DNA from: Nicotiana tabacum
Lineage: Eukaryota > Streptophyta > Magnoliopsida > Solanales > Solanaceae
Assembly (NCBI RefSeq): GCF_000715075.1
Contig: NC_134101.1
Coordinates: 198,358,103 to 198,422,102 of the forward strand
Direction: 5' to 3'
Length of the DNA stretch: 64,000 nt
The first letter of the stretch is position 1. Every line of letters begins with the position of its first letter. This document shows, one piece after another, positions 10,739-21,334 of the stretch. The position numbers and the translations under genes are program-made. The notes under the pieces are model-generated. The model searched no databases and was not told the origin of the DNA. It saw nothing but the letters and a program-made list of their open reading frames with translations.

Positions 10739-11039
10739 GTGAAAACAGTCTACGGAGAGCAACATGTTACAAAGGAGATGTTTGCGATCAAGGAGGTAGT
10801 GCTGATACCAGAGCCTTCGACCTCGGAAAAATCGAGCATCAGGGGTACACAAGAAGCCAAATAGCAATTACCGCTTCCAACCTCGATGGAATCGGAGCAA
10901 CAGGTAATCAAAGACGAACATGAGGATTTCCTTACTCCCCGAACCTTCATCATTCCCGAAGAATCCTATGCTACCAAATAAACTATCGAGGAAGTGGAGC
11001 AGGTCATTTTGATCGAATACATGCCCAAGAAAAAGGTAT

Positions 11040-12033
11040 ACTTAGGGATGGGATTGACTCCCGAACTCAGAAAAAAACTCATTTAATATCTTATTGATAA
11101 TATGGATTGCTTTGCTTGGTCCCATTTAGATATGACAGGGATTCCACTGGAGATCACTACCATCAACTAAGCACCGATCCCAGGTTCAAACCGGTTAAGC
11201 AAAAAAAGAGGTCTCAGTCTGAGGTAAAGCATGCTTTCATAAAGGATGAGGTAACCAAACTCCTTAAAATAGGATTTATTCGGGAGGTAAAGTACCCCGA
11301 GTGGCTAGCCAATGTAGTTGTAGTTCCTAAAAAAGGAAACAGACTTAGAATGTACATAGATTATAAGGACTTGACCAAGGCATGTCCGAAAGATTCTTTC
11401 CTACTACCCAACATTGATCGTATGATCAATGCCACGGTCGGCCACGAGATCCTAACTTTTTTTCGACAACTACTCCAGGTTTAATCAAATTCAGATAAAC
11501 CCGGAGGACCAGGAAAAAACTTCATTTATTACAAAATTTGGGACTTATTGTTATCATGTAATGCCCTCGGGCTAAAAAATGCAGGATCTACATACCAACA
11601 CCTAGTTAACAAAATGTTTGAAGAACAAATAGGTAAAATAATGAAAGTTTACGTTGATGATATGTTGGTTAAGTCCCTGCGCGTAGAGGACAATTTGACT
11701 CATTTGCAGGAAATGTTCAAAATTTTGAGAAAATACAGCATGATGCTCAACCCAAAATAATGTGCCTTCGGAGTCGGCTCGGGTAAGTTCCTCGGCTTCA
11801 TGGTGTCAAATAGGGGAATTGAAATTAACCCCGATAAGATCAACGCTATCGAGGACATAACGGTCGTAGATAGTGTGAAGGTTATGCAAAGGTTAATAGG
11901 TCGAATAGCCGCTATGGGTCGGTTCATCTCGAGGTTCTCAGATCGGAATCACTGGTTCTTTTCCTTGCTCAAAAAGAAAAAGGATTTCGCATGGACCCCA
12001 GAATGTCAACAAGCTGTAGAAGAATTAAAGTGA
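11040..12033 (+). pseudogene. Reverse transcriptase of element B
   Basis: The RT domain would copy the element RNA into cDNA. Readable blocks in order are LTPELRKKL, HAFIKDEVTKLLKIGFIREV, EWLANVVVVPKKGNRLRMY, CPKDSFLLPNIDRMI, LGLKNAGSTYQHLVNKMF, the active site YVDDML (11650-11667, both aspartates kept), [19 protein letters not shown] and [18 protein letters not shown] frameshift near 11465 disrupts the segment that in element A reads FLDAYSGYNQ. Stops occur at about 11758 and 12031. The catalytic motif survives but the frame does not. Confidence 0.88.
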
Positions 12034-12460
12034 TATATGTCAAGCCCACCATTACTTCACACCCTGAAGGTAGATGAAAAACTTTATCTATACTTGGCAG
12101 TGTCCGAGATAGCGGTAAGTGGGGTACTAGTTCGAGAAGAGCAAGGTACACAATTTTCTGTTTATTACGTAAGTCGAACTCTAGGAGATGCTGAAACTAG
12201 CTACCCTCACTTAGAAAAATTATCACTTGCATTGATAAGCACATCTCGAAAGTTAAAACCATATTTTCAATGCCATCATATATGTGTACTAACCACCTAC
12301 CCCCCTCAAAATGTTTTGCATAAGCCCAAGCTATCGGGCCGATTGGCCAAATGGGTCGTCGAACTTAGCGGGTACGATATCGAATATCAACCCTGAACAG
12401 CCATCAAGTCTCAAATCCTAGCTGACTTCGTGGCCGATTTTATGCTGACCCTCATTCCCG
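12034..12460 (+). pseudogene. First RNase H domain of element B
   Basis: This is the RNase H domain that follows RT in all gypsy elements and removes the RNA strand. Signature blocks are PPLLHTLKVDEKLYLYLAVS, VSGVLVREEQGTQFSVYYVS, YPHLEKLSLALISTSRKLKP and LAKWVVELSGYDIEYQP. The first is the usual entry strand and the last leads into the tether. A TGA follows YQP at 12394-12396, where the tail continues as AIKSQILADFVADF. It lies directly after RT, with one stop between. Confidence 0.85.
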
Positions 12461-12499
12461 AAGTGGAGAAAGAACTCCTTCTAAGTTCGGGTACAACAT

Positions 12500-12946
12500 C
12501 GAGGGTATGGACCCTTTTTCACGGATGGCGCCTAGAATGTGAAGGGGTCCAAGCTCGGCATTGTTATAAAGCCACCCACAGGTGATACCATTAGGAAATC
12601 TATCAAAACTCCTAGATCAACTGACAATGAGGCCGAGTATGAGGCCATGATTGCAGGTCTCGAGCTAGCCAAAAGCTTGGGAGAAGAAGTCATGGAAGCC
12701 AAGTGTGATTCTCTGTTGGTGATAAATCAAGTAAACAAGAGTTTCGAGGTTTGAGAGGATAGAATGCAGTGGTACCTGGATAAGCTACAGGTAATTTTGC
12801 ACCGCTCCAAGGAGTGGACTCTAGATCACATACCCCAAGAACAAAATAGCAAGGCCGATGCACTTTTTAATTTGGGATCTTCGGTCCAAGAATACGACAT
12901 CATCCTAGGGACCGACGTCCAACTATTAAAATTTGTGGTTGACTAG
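12500..12946 (+). pseudogene. Second (archaeal-type) RNase H domain of element B
   Basis: A further RNase H-like domain lies between the usual RNase H and integrase. Blocks seen are FTDGA with a stop right after it, GIVIKPPTGD, STDNEAEYEAMIAGLELAKS (Glu and the helix), KCDSLLVINQVN (Asp) and WTLDHIPQEQNSKADALFNL (final Asp). Dual RNase H with an archaeal-type second copy is a known trait of Tat-lineage elements. The residues expected to bind metal are still there, but stops at about 12536 and 12752 break the frame. Confidence 0.8.
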
Positions 12947-13149
12947 GGTCATGTCGAGATAAATCCAACAAGTTTAACGTGGGATTGGAGAAATAAGTAT
13001 ATAAAATACTTGAAGAATGGAAAACTCCCATCGGACCACAAAGAATCGAGGGACCTACGAGCCAAGGCTTCTAAGTTTGCATTAGATAAAGATGGAATAT
13101 TGTACCAAAGAACATTTGATGGACCAGTGGAGGTATGCTTGGGGCCAGG

Positions 13150-14000
13150 GGACACCGATTATGTTGTACAAGAAATCCACGACGGTACTTTTCGGAACCA
13201 TTCCGGTGCTGAATCTTTGATCCGCAAAATTATCAGAGCAGGATACTACTAGGACATCATGGAAAAGATACTAAGGAATTTGTCAAAAAATGCGATAAGT
13301 GTCAATGATTTGTACCGATGATTCATTAGCCCGGAGAACAACTCCATTCAGTCTTATCCCCGTGGCCTTTTATGAAATGGGGAATAGATATAGTCGGCCC
13401 CCTACTGACGGCCCCAGGTAAAACTAGATTCATTTTGTTTATGACTGATTACTTCTCTAAGTGGGTGGAGGCACAGGCCTTCAAGAAGGTCCGAGCAAAA
13501 GAAGTTATTGACTTTATCTGAGACCACATCATATGTCGATTCAGGATACCCGCCGAAATTGTATATGATAGTGGAAAGCTGTTCATAGGCGGCAAGGTAA
13601 CGGAGTTCCTCAAAGCACATAAAATAAAGAAGATTTTAACAACAGCATACCACCTAGCCGTAAATAGACAGGTCGAGTCAACAAATAAAACTATCATTCA
13701 GAACTTGAAGAAAAGGTTAGATGATGCAAAAGGAAAATGGAGAGAAGTTTTAGCCGACGTCCTTTGGGCATATCGGACAACATCGAAGTCTAGTATGGGG
13801 GCCAACCCGTTTTCTCTAGTATATGGCTCTGAGGCCCTCATTCCCGTCAAGGTCGGGGAACCCAGCGCCAGATTTTGACATGCATCAGAGGAGTCAAATC
13901 ACGAGGCCATGAATGCTAGCCTCGAATTGTTAGATGAAAAGTGAGAAGCAGTGCTTAGTCGGATAACCGTGGGAAGCAAGGGATCGAACAAGTTCGGAAA
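13150..14000 (+). pseudogene. Integrase of element B
   Basis: Integrase would insert the cDNA. A histidine pair from the N-terminal zinc domain is seen in EIHDGTFRNHSGAESLIRK. The core starts FMKWGIDIVGPLL (first Asp). It continues FILFMTDYFSKWVEAQAFKK, EIVYDSGKLF (second Asp) and YHLAVNRQVESTNKTIIQNL (Glu), then WREVLADVLWAYRTTSKSSMGANPFSLVYGSEA. Stops are scattered (13250, 13518, 13876), and the second zinc-domain half is garbled at 13270-13310. The catalytic triad is readable, but no continuous protein is. No chromodomain follows, consistent with the Tat group. Confidence 0.85.
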
Positions 14001-15097
14001 GTTATCGGGAAGCAAGTCCAAGTGGCAAACCCGAATGTTGCGGCCATAATAAAGGCTAATGCCAAAATAATGCGGTTCGGAGATATTTGACTTCCGCTCT
14101 AAATCAAAGGCCTTCAAACATTGAAAAATTGATTAAATCAGGCTACCCTCGGTAAAAGAAAAAAATAAAGGGCTTCGATAAATTCATCCCTCGAATAATT
14201 CAAAGGCTTCGATAACATTAGCCTTCGGAAAAACCTCGAGAGGTATTCGATTATGTTTACACAAAAAAGTTACTAATAAGGTTCTGATACGTCAAACCTT
14301 CGAAAAACCCAACGGGTAAAAAAATACATGCTAAGGCATAACTAAATTTTCACTAAGTCTTTTAGCCAAATTGAGGGATAAATTATATAGCCATTTTAGA
14401 GGCTAAGACAACCCAAATTTAAAGAGCCTAAGGGCCGATAATAAGAGCTTAAGGGCCAGCTTAACAGATCTTAAGGGCCAAAAGCATATAAGAGTCTGAG
14501 ACTTCACTCTCACTCAACTCGGACCCAAGAGTCCCATTGTTCTAAGCTCGCATCAAATTGACTTAAGCTTAGCTCGAGAATTATCTAAAACCTTAAGGGG
14601 TATTATATTGAGCAATAAAAACCTAAGTGGTCGTTTGGTATGAGGTATTAGGTGGAATAAGATTTGGGATTAAATTTGTACCTTTTTGGTTGGAGGTATA
14701 AATTTATTTTTGGATAAATTACTACCTCTGACCAAACAAGGTATAAAAATAATCTCACATCTTATCCCACTTTATACCATCAATTGTGGTATTATTTTAT
14801 TCCATCTTTTATGTGGTATAAATTAGTACTGGGATTATAATCCCGGTACTATTTTATCCACGTACCAAATGACCAGTTTAAGGATTTATTACGTTTTGAG
14901 TCTATATCGATACTCAAGTTGATTATCTGAATCATTGGAATCTTCCACAAATGAGAGCAAAATAAAATTCAACACAAGTTGAGGATAGAACAAAAGATGC
15001 TTTATATTCATAAGGGAAATTTTAAAAAACATATTTACAATGCCCCAAAGGGGCCTTTGAACAGAAAAGAAAAAGAGAACCTAATCTATTATCGGGG
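14001..15097. other. Non-coding spacer between pol and the antisense frame (element B)
   Basis: No open frame of note. A repetitive purine-rich stretch with variants of taagggcc (about 14420-14480) precedes the MITE at 14627-14878. The spacer belongs to element B, since pol and the antisense frame flank it on either side. Confidence 0.6.
14627..14878. mobile_element. MITE, Tourist-like (PIF/Harbinger) candidate
   Basis: A 252-bp AT-rich block with inverted ends: GTGGTCGTTTGGTA on the left and TACCAAATGACCAGTT on the right, pairing with two or three mismatches. TAA stands on both sides (14624-14626 and 14879-14881), the 3-bp duplication expected of Tourist/PIF-Harbinger elements. It has no coding capacity. 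Internal complementary pieces (ggtataaa and related) suggest it can fold back on itself. Confidence 0.7.
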
Positions 15098-17640
15098 TTA
15101 TATCCCTGGGAGCGCCATCCGCAGGAGCTGCATCTTCGGTAGCTCTTCGGGAGCCTCCTCTCCTTTGGGAACATCTTCTTCACCTTCCTCGGAGCCACTC
15201 GCTACATCCTCATCATCGAAAGAGACAAGAAACATGGCATCGGTTTCTCGCGCCTTTGCCTCGGCTATCTCCTCGGCATGGTCGAACCCTCGGGCATGGA
15301 TTTTTTTCAGAGTCTCCCTCCCGACCTGAAACTTGGCCAAATCGTTGCTCCATTTTTCCCAGTCGGAGGCCTCCCTCAATTCAGCTTGAACGGCTGCGAT
15401 GTCCCTTAAGTATACGGCGTTGGATTTATCAGTTGCAGCCTTCGTCTTCTCTGTTTCAGCCTTAGCCTGCACAGCTTTGACCCGGGCTCTAGCTAGCTCT
15501 GCTTCAAACTCCTTGATTTTCTTGGCCTGGGCCAGACCCTTCGCTTTAACGCCCCGAAGTTGAGTCTCAGCCGAGGCCAGTCGAGCTGTGATGGATTCCT
15601 TATCAGCAGCAAGTTGATCCATGCTCTCCTTCCATCGATGACAATCAGCTTTGACTTGATCAACCTCGCCTCAGAGCTTCCCAATCATCTCTAACTTTTG
15701 ATGCAGCTGAGATATTGAAGTGTTAGCCTCCGAAATAGATCCAAGAAGGTCATACTCTGTTAAAATCACAATTACCTGCTCATCTAGCTCGGACTCATCT
15801 TTCCAAGCTTTGGCCAATTTGGCCCAGAGATCCTTAAGCTCCTCTTCCTTCCTGCTACAGAAGATCCTCAAGCCTTCTCTTCGCTTGAAACTTTCCTAAG
15901 CTTGGCATCACATTGGCTCAGCTCAGATGTAAACTTGACGACGGCCTATACATAAAATGAAGATTTATCAATCAAAGGAAAAAGAGGAAAGAGAAAATTA
16001 TGATGATGAAAGTAAGTATTTACCCGAGAAAGGATATGTTGAGCCTTTTCGAAGATGGCGGGTGCATCATTAAGGTCAGTGGCATCCTCGACCCCAAAAA
16101 AGTAACCTTGAAAGGGATCTTCCTCGAGGACCTTGCTCGGATTGGGCATACGCAGAATGTTAGCTTCTTCGATTGCCCCCCGGAATAAGTTGGCAAAGAA
16201 AGGGAATGACCTGTTGTCTCGGTCCCGAGCTCTTCACTCAGGGCATTCTCATTAGCTTTGGGGGTCTCCGTATTTGCCCTCTCAGGTACGTTTGTGGAAG
16301 GAGGAGGAACGATCTCAACTTCCGGGGACACGGGGGCCTTGCCCGCATCCTTCTTTGGGGTTCCCTCACCGAGAGATAAGGTCTCCTGTTCAGAGGGCTT
16401 GGCTTCCTCAATTGGTTTCCTAGTTCGAGGCACCAATGTCGACTCTTCACCATCATTTTCTTCATCATCCAGGGAGTCATGGGCTGAGTCCGTGACCGCT
16501 TGAGCAAATATTTTCCGCAGCCTTCGAGCAGGAGTTTTCTTGTCTTGAGGGTCTTCACGCTTCGAAACCCTTTTTTGTTTTGTTATCCTTCTAAGACTTT
16601 GGGATTGAAGACTTGGTTCCTTCCTCGGGCGGGGCCGGCCTCATCTCGAATGCATATCCGAGGCCTGCACAAGTAAATGTGAATGAGTTTATGTCGCAAA
16701 CATATGATAAGTATTTGAAACTTGGGAAAAGCACGTATCGTGATTCTTGGCCTCCCACTGGCCCTTTGATAATTCATTCCACTTGTGCTCATCGTAGGAA
16801 GAGGTGGCAGCTAACTTTCAGACCCAATCCTCGAGTTGGGCACCGCGTGGGGCACCCAGGCATTGGCTACCAAAAGAAAGGTAAAGGCGTTGTGAAATAT
16901 GAAAGCAGAATATGAATAGACACCGGGAAGGCGAATTCCACTTATGATTAAAGTTCCACCTCTCCGGGAACAACATTTTATCGCCGAGAATGACATCCGA
17001 AGTTCTTACACTAAGAAACTGGCTCATCCAACCCCGTTATTTGGTTTCATCAGTACTAGAAAATAAGGCTTTCATTGTTCGACGCTGCAGCTTGATAAGC
17101 CCTTGAAATAACTGGGGCTGATACAATCGAATCAGGTGGCTGAGGGTGAATTCCAACCCCTCAGCCTTTTTAGAGAAATACCGCAACTTGATCATGATAC
17201 ACCAAAAAGAAGGGTAAATCTGACCAAGGGTGACTTTATATGTTTTACAGAAGTCGATCACCACCGGATCGAGGGGACCCAGTGTGAAGAGGTAAGTGTA
17301 AACGTTTAAAAACCCTTCCACGTGGGTAGTAATGTTTTCCTTGGGGCTCGGGATTTGAACCACGACCTCATATCCCCAGCCACAATCCTTCTTCATATCT
17401 TTGATGAGCTTCTTCGATATCAAGCTAATATATCGAGATGCGTGCTTGTATCGGCCTAGGATGTCGGGAGGATTCTTAATACTAAAGTCCTTAAACATGC
17501 AAGGACGAGAGGTGATTTACTCAAGAGTTTGCAGCACCACCGGTTTGGTCGGCCGGGAGGTAGAAGAAGACCATGTTTTATCCTTTTTAAGGGTCGTTTT
17601 GGAAATTTTAGCTATGATTGTAAGCTAAAGAATACGGGTT
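15098..17640 (-). pseudogene. Antisense accessory frame of element B
   Basis: Reads on the minus strand, opposite to pol. The N-terminal block (17498-17037) has SPKENITTHVEGFLNVYTY, LGPLDPVVIDFCKTYKVTLG and YPSFWCIMIKLRYFSKKAEG. It is very close to the same block in element A. A middle part with basic and acidic runs follows (16560-16240, frameshifted). The C-terminal 174-residue open stretch (15622-15098) is rich in Ala, Glu, Lys and Gln with heptad-like spacing, probably a coiled coil. It then has ETLKKIHARGFDHAEEIAEA and an acidic tail (SGSEEGEEDVPKGEEAPEE). Several breaks separate these parts. The function is unknown. It resembles antisense frames known from Retand-type elements. Confidence 0.65.
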
Positions 17641-17990
17641 GCACAGGGATGTGGTGTTTCTTACAAAAGTTTAGTGTTTTCCGGCGCTTGAAGAGATGGT
17701 GGAAACGGGTAATTAGAGAAATAGATGGAGATGGGAAAGATGTAAAGAAAGAGTAAAGTTCTTTATGCAGAGGAATTGCCTCATATTTATAGATGGGCAA
17801 CGACGGTTCGGTGGCTCTAGTGGCTAACCAATACTGGCGTGTATTCAATGTTTTGGGGAAATAGACTGACGGGACGTTTTGGTCACTGTGAACGCCTGCA
17901 TCACGCAAATAATGTCGTCATAAGAGGTTCGAGAAAATCGGGGTTCAAATTGTTTCATATCATCTTACTCTAAGAAACGCGAGGACTATC

Positions 17991-18626
17991 TGTATACCAT
18001 CGAGAACGAATGCCTTCGATCTAGATACTTGCGAGGTCATCCGAATTTCGAGTCCGGGTAAGACCAAGTTTGAGCTCGAGGGACTAGACCCAAGTTCAAA
18101 GGCAAAGCATGATGCATACCGAGGTCGGGTGTGCTCGACCTCGAAATAGTACCATTATGGATTTGTACTAGAACAAGTTAGATTCCTGCCACGTCCCTAA
18201 AGTCATGGCGCAAATCCCGGAATATGATTGTACGATTCCTAACTAGGCAGTTAGACAGTTGTACCAAGAATATTCTTTACCGTAAATAGAAATATTCCTT
18301 ATTTAGTACTCCCCTATTATATAAAGGGGACCCCAATCATTTGTAAGGCATCTTATCATTGAGCAAAGAATATACTCTCTACTTTTACCTACTATTCATC
18401 AGAATTGTCTATAGCTTTATTGTTCTTACTTTGATTTTCATACTTAATTGTTCTTACTGCTCTAAGCCACCTCGAGATCACTACTGTCAAGTAACATTGG
18501 TTTGATTCACTTCTATATTTTATTTCTACGTCATATTTCTTGATTATTAATTGGTATTGAACTAAATCATATATCTTTAAAATCACTAATCAAGTTTAAT
18601 TGTTACTCCTATTTTCGAGGTAAACA
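17991..18626 (+). repeat. 3' LTR of element B
   Basis: It starts TGTATACCATC directly after gcgaggactatc (the polypurine-tract side) and ends GAGGTAAACA. It matches 7965-8595 throughout and has a TATA block near 18320. The right flank is AACAC. Confidence 0.9.
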
Positions 18627-19294
18627 AACACTAAATGAATTTTATGACTTATAGACTACCTTAAAATTTTCTTCACTTGAGTTTTTTGAGAATATATTTT
18701 AAGAACCTATAGGTTACATGGATAGAAGATGTTGATATTAGTGTTAAAGTATTGAAATTAACAAATATTTATGGGTAAATGTTACCTTGGTTGATAGGTG
18801 GAACTTTGGAGAAAAGGTTCTTGAGAGCTCTTCACTCTTGAACAAAAAATTAGAAATAAGGGAAATGAGGGCTGAAATACCTTTAAAAGGCTTCAGGTGG
18901 CAGAGGTCTGGGCGGACACATCGCGAGCCCTTCTGCGCACATCCTTGTCATTTAAAATTTTTGTGGATGCTAGCCTCCCTCGCAATGGTCGTGGTTCACT
19001 GTCTCCCGTCTTGGCTCGATGGGATTGGGCGTCTCTAGGGGTCACGATGTGTCCAACCCCATCGTCCCATTCCTAATGCTATTTATCTGATCCGTTCTTT
19101 GGTTCCTAACTTGATTTCTTTACCTTAGTGTATTTCTAACCATTTACTTTCAAAAACTTCATATATGCATAATGTCATACTAGCATGATATCATTCCCGT
19201 CCACATCTATCCTTGGCATTCAAAACAATAATTAAATTACTCTTTAGTTCTCTACAAAGCCTTAAATCTTTTTTTGAAAAAAAATTGGAGGGGC
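18627..19294. other. Intergenic DNA right of element B
   Basis: No recognised gene. A GC-richer patch (18890-19060) carries LTR-like wording (gggcggacacatcgcgagcc) and may be an old LTR fragment. The rest is AT-rich. Confidence 0.4.
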
Positions 19295-19373
19295 TTACAA
19301 GGCTTCACCCTGCTTATTTCCCTGATTTGGTAGTAATGTAGCTACTTTTTCCAAATTGCTTATCCTATCTTTA
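19295..19373 (-). pseudogene. Possible C-terminal end of the DUF4283-type gene, cut off by the copia insertion
   Basis: Read on the minus strand away from the copia element, this flank gives RISNLEKVATLLPN and QGNKQGEAL before a TAA at 19295-19297. It continues the lysine-rich tail that stops at 24758 on the other side of the copia element. The join is plausible from strand and phase, but the segment is short, so this is inference. Confidence 0.4.
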
Positions 19374-19437
19374 TGATGGTGTCCATATCATTCAAAATCC
19401 AAAGTAATAGGCATGTGCTTAAAGAAAGTTTCTTTTG

Positions 19438-19530
19438 TTTGGTAGCGAACCTTGTTGAATTGGTATGGTTTGCTAGCCATTCTTGTTGACTTGGTTTAGT
19501 TTGGTAGCCAACCTTGTTGAAATTGTAAAA
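19438..19530 (+). repeat. Three 31-bp direct repeats in the copia U3
   Basis: Copies start at 19438, 19469 and 19500, each close to tttggtagccaaccttgttg. Tnt1 also has 31-bp repeated boxes in U3 that act as stress-responsive enhancers. The period matches, and a shared role is inference. The copies here differ from each other more than those in the 3' LTR do. Confidence 0.85.
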
Positions 19531-19581
19531 AGTGTGTGCAAATTATCAAATATTGTAGGCTTTAGAGAGTGAGATTTTGGC

Positions 19582-19587
19582 TATAAA
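19582..19587 (+). promoter_or_regulatory. TATA box of the copia 5' LTR
   Basis: TATAAA in ggctataaaaggag, preserved in the 3' LTR near 24341. It lies upstream of the conserved R region and fits a Pol II start some 30 bases on. Confidence 0.7.
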
Positions 19588-20002
19588 AGGAGAACTTCAA
19601 CCCTCACTTACACACACCAAAAATTTCAGACAATACATCTGAGTGAGAGACAGAGCAAGGTATGCCATAGACTATAAGAAAATAGTCTGTGAGGAAAAAT
19701 AGAGTGTGAGAGATATTGTAGTGAGGTGGAAAAAGTAAAAGAGTGTTTTTTCTTTTGAGGGTGTAGTGATATTAGGAGTATTTATACTCGTTACTACACA
19801 ATGTAAAATTCCTCGCTATAGTGATATCAGTTGCTCTTCGTGGCTGTGGTTTTTCCCTTATTTAGAAGGGTTTCCACATAAAATCTTGGTGTCATTATTA
19901 CTGCATTTCTATTCTTGTTGATTTAACCATAACTTAGTGTTCCGCGTTTATCACTAATACCGTGAATATTATTTTCGCGGGTCTATTTTTATTCCCAACA
20001 AG

Positions 20003-20014
20003 TGGTATCAGAGC
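20003..20014 (+). other. Primer-binding site, tRNA-iMet type (copia)
   Basis: TGGTATCAGAGC, two bases after the LTR end, is complementary to the 3' end of initiator methionine tRNA. This is the standard primer site of plant copia elements. Confidence 0.92.
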
Positions 20015-20144
20015 CAAGGTTCTATCAGAGTATGCTTTGTGGTTGCAGCATTGTCTGAACTTCCACATCAGAAAAGAATTACTTTGCTCTCCTAGTAAAT
20101 AGTATTTGTATTTGTGATAAACGATAGAAGCCAACACTAGTAGA

Positions 20145-20860
20145 ATGGTTACTTTGAGTGGCACAAATTATGCCATTTGGAAGGGAAAAATTGAAGATTT
20201 GCTCTATGTCAAAAATTTCATCAGCCTGTCTTTACCACTATAAAGCCTGATAATAAATCAGATGAAGAGTGGAATTTGTTACACAGGCAGGTTTGCAACT
20301 TTATTAAACAATGGGTTAACGATAATATTTTGAACCATATTTCATGGGAGACACATGCTCGAACCCTATGTGAGCACTTTGAAAGTTTGTATGCTCGGAA
20401 AATTGGAAACAACAAGATGTTTCTGATAAAGCAGATTTTGGGTTTAAAATACCATGATGGTTCCATGATGACGATCATCTGAATAACTTTTAGGGGATCA
20501 TGAACCAGTTATCTGCTATGGGCATTAAATTTGATGAAGAAATTCAAGGCTTTTTTCTACTTGGTTTCCTACCAGATTCTTAGGAAGTTCTTAGAACTTC
20601 ATTATCAAATTCTGCTCTGGGTGGTGTGATCTCTATGGATCTTGCCAAGAGCAGCCTTTTAAATAAAGAGATGAGAAGAAAATATCAGGGTTCCTCCTCA
20701 TCAGATTTCTTGGTGACACTAGGGGGAGAAGCAAGAATCGGGGTTCTCAAAATAGAGAACATAATAGAAGCAAATCCAAAAGTAGACTTAAAGATATTGA
20801 GTGCTATCATTGCAAGAAGAAAAGACACACAAAGAAGTTCTGTCGTATTTTGAAAAAGGA
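20145..20860 (+). pseudogene. Gag pseudogene of the copia element
   Basis: The start is the ATG at 20145 ([20 protein letters not shown]), matching the usual copia Gag opening with Tyr-x-x-Trp. An early frameshift near 20222 follows. Then come WNLLHRQVCNFIKQWVNDNI and CEHFESLYARK, MNQLSAMGIKFDEE, LLGFLPDS followed by a TAG near 20581, and SLLNKEMRRK. A zinc knuckle CYHCKKKRHTKKFC (C-x2-C-x4-H-x4-C, from about 20790) closes it in another frame. The usual glycines of the knuckle are replaced by lysine and arginine. At least two frame changes and two stops make it non-functional. Confidence 0.85.
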
Positions 20861-20959
20861 GAATAGAGACAAGGAAGAACAGAAAGAAGATGGCAATTGT
20901 GTGGCCACCGTCACTACAGAAGATCTTGACATTGTCCTTGATGCGGATCTAATAAATAT

Positions 20960-21334
20960 TGCTTGTGATGAGTCAAGCTGGGTTGTGGACATGGTGTCGT
21001 ATCTCATGTGATATCAAGAAAGGAATTTTTCTCATTCTATACTTAGGTGACTTTGGAACTTTGAGTATGGGTAATGAGACTGTAACTAGGGTGGCTGGTG
21101 TTGGAACGATTTGTTTGGAAACTAGGATTGGAACGAAACTAGTTTTAAATAATGTAAAGCGTGCACCTAATGTTCGTTTGCACTTGATCTCTATTGGTGT
21201 TTTGGGTAATGAGGGATCTGTCAGTACCAATGGTGTTGGAAAGTGGAAGCTCACAAAGGGTTCCATGATTGTGGCTGTGGGAAAAAACGTCGTGGTCTAT
21301 ACTGGACTACGGCCTTTACCTGTGTTGATATGGT
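20960..21334 (+). pseudogene. Aspartic protease of the copia element
   Basis: The frame reads SWVVDMVS where copia proteases have WVVD followed by a TGA/TAA-type active site. Reading past a one-base loss at about 20991 restores the expected pattern (D, one residue, G, then SHVI), so the catalytic loop was hit by a frameshift. After it the frame continues open: LGDFGTLSMGNETVTRVAG, GTICLETRIGTKLVLNNVKR, RLHLISIGVL and KWKLTKGSMIVA, the normal C-terminal half of this domain. A TGA ends it at 21334. Confidence 0.8.

Larger units (their letters stand above)
7965..18626 (+). mobile_element. Element B: near full-length Tat-lineage Ty3/gypsy retrotransposon
   Basis: About 10.7 kb with two related LTRs (7965-8595 and 17991-18626), a primer-binding site, and gag, protease, RT, RNase H, a second RNase H and integrase in the gypsy order. 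An antisense frame follows before the 3' LTR. The second RNase H and the antisense frame point to the Tat group (Retand/Ogre relatives). The flanks are AACCC on the left and AACAC on the right, a 5-bp duplication with one mismatch. All coding parts carry stops or frameshifts. It has one LTR-fragment insertion in gag, a deletion between gag and protease, and a MITE upstream of the antisense frame. Confidence 0.9.
19374..20000 (+). repeat. 5' LTR of the copia element
   Basis: It begins TGATGGTGTCCAT and ends TTCCCAACA. It matches 24133-24757 along its length with only scattered substitutions. U3 carries three 31-bp repeats and a TATA box. Confidence 0.93.
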
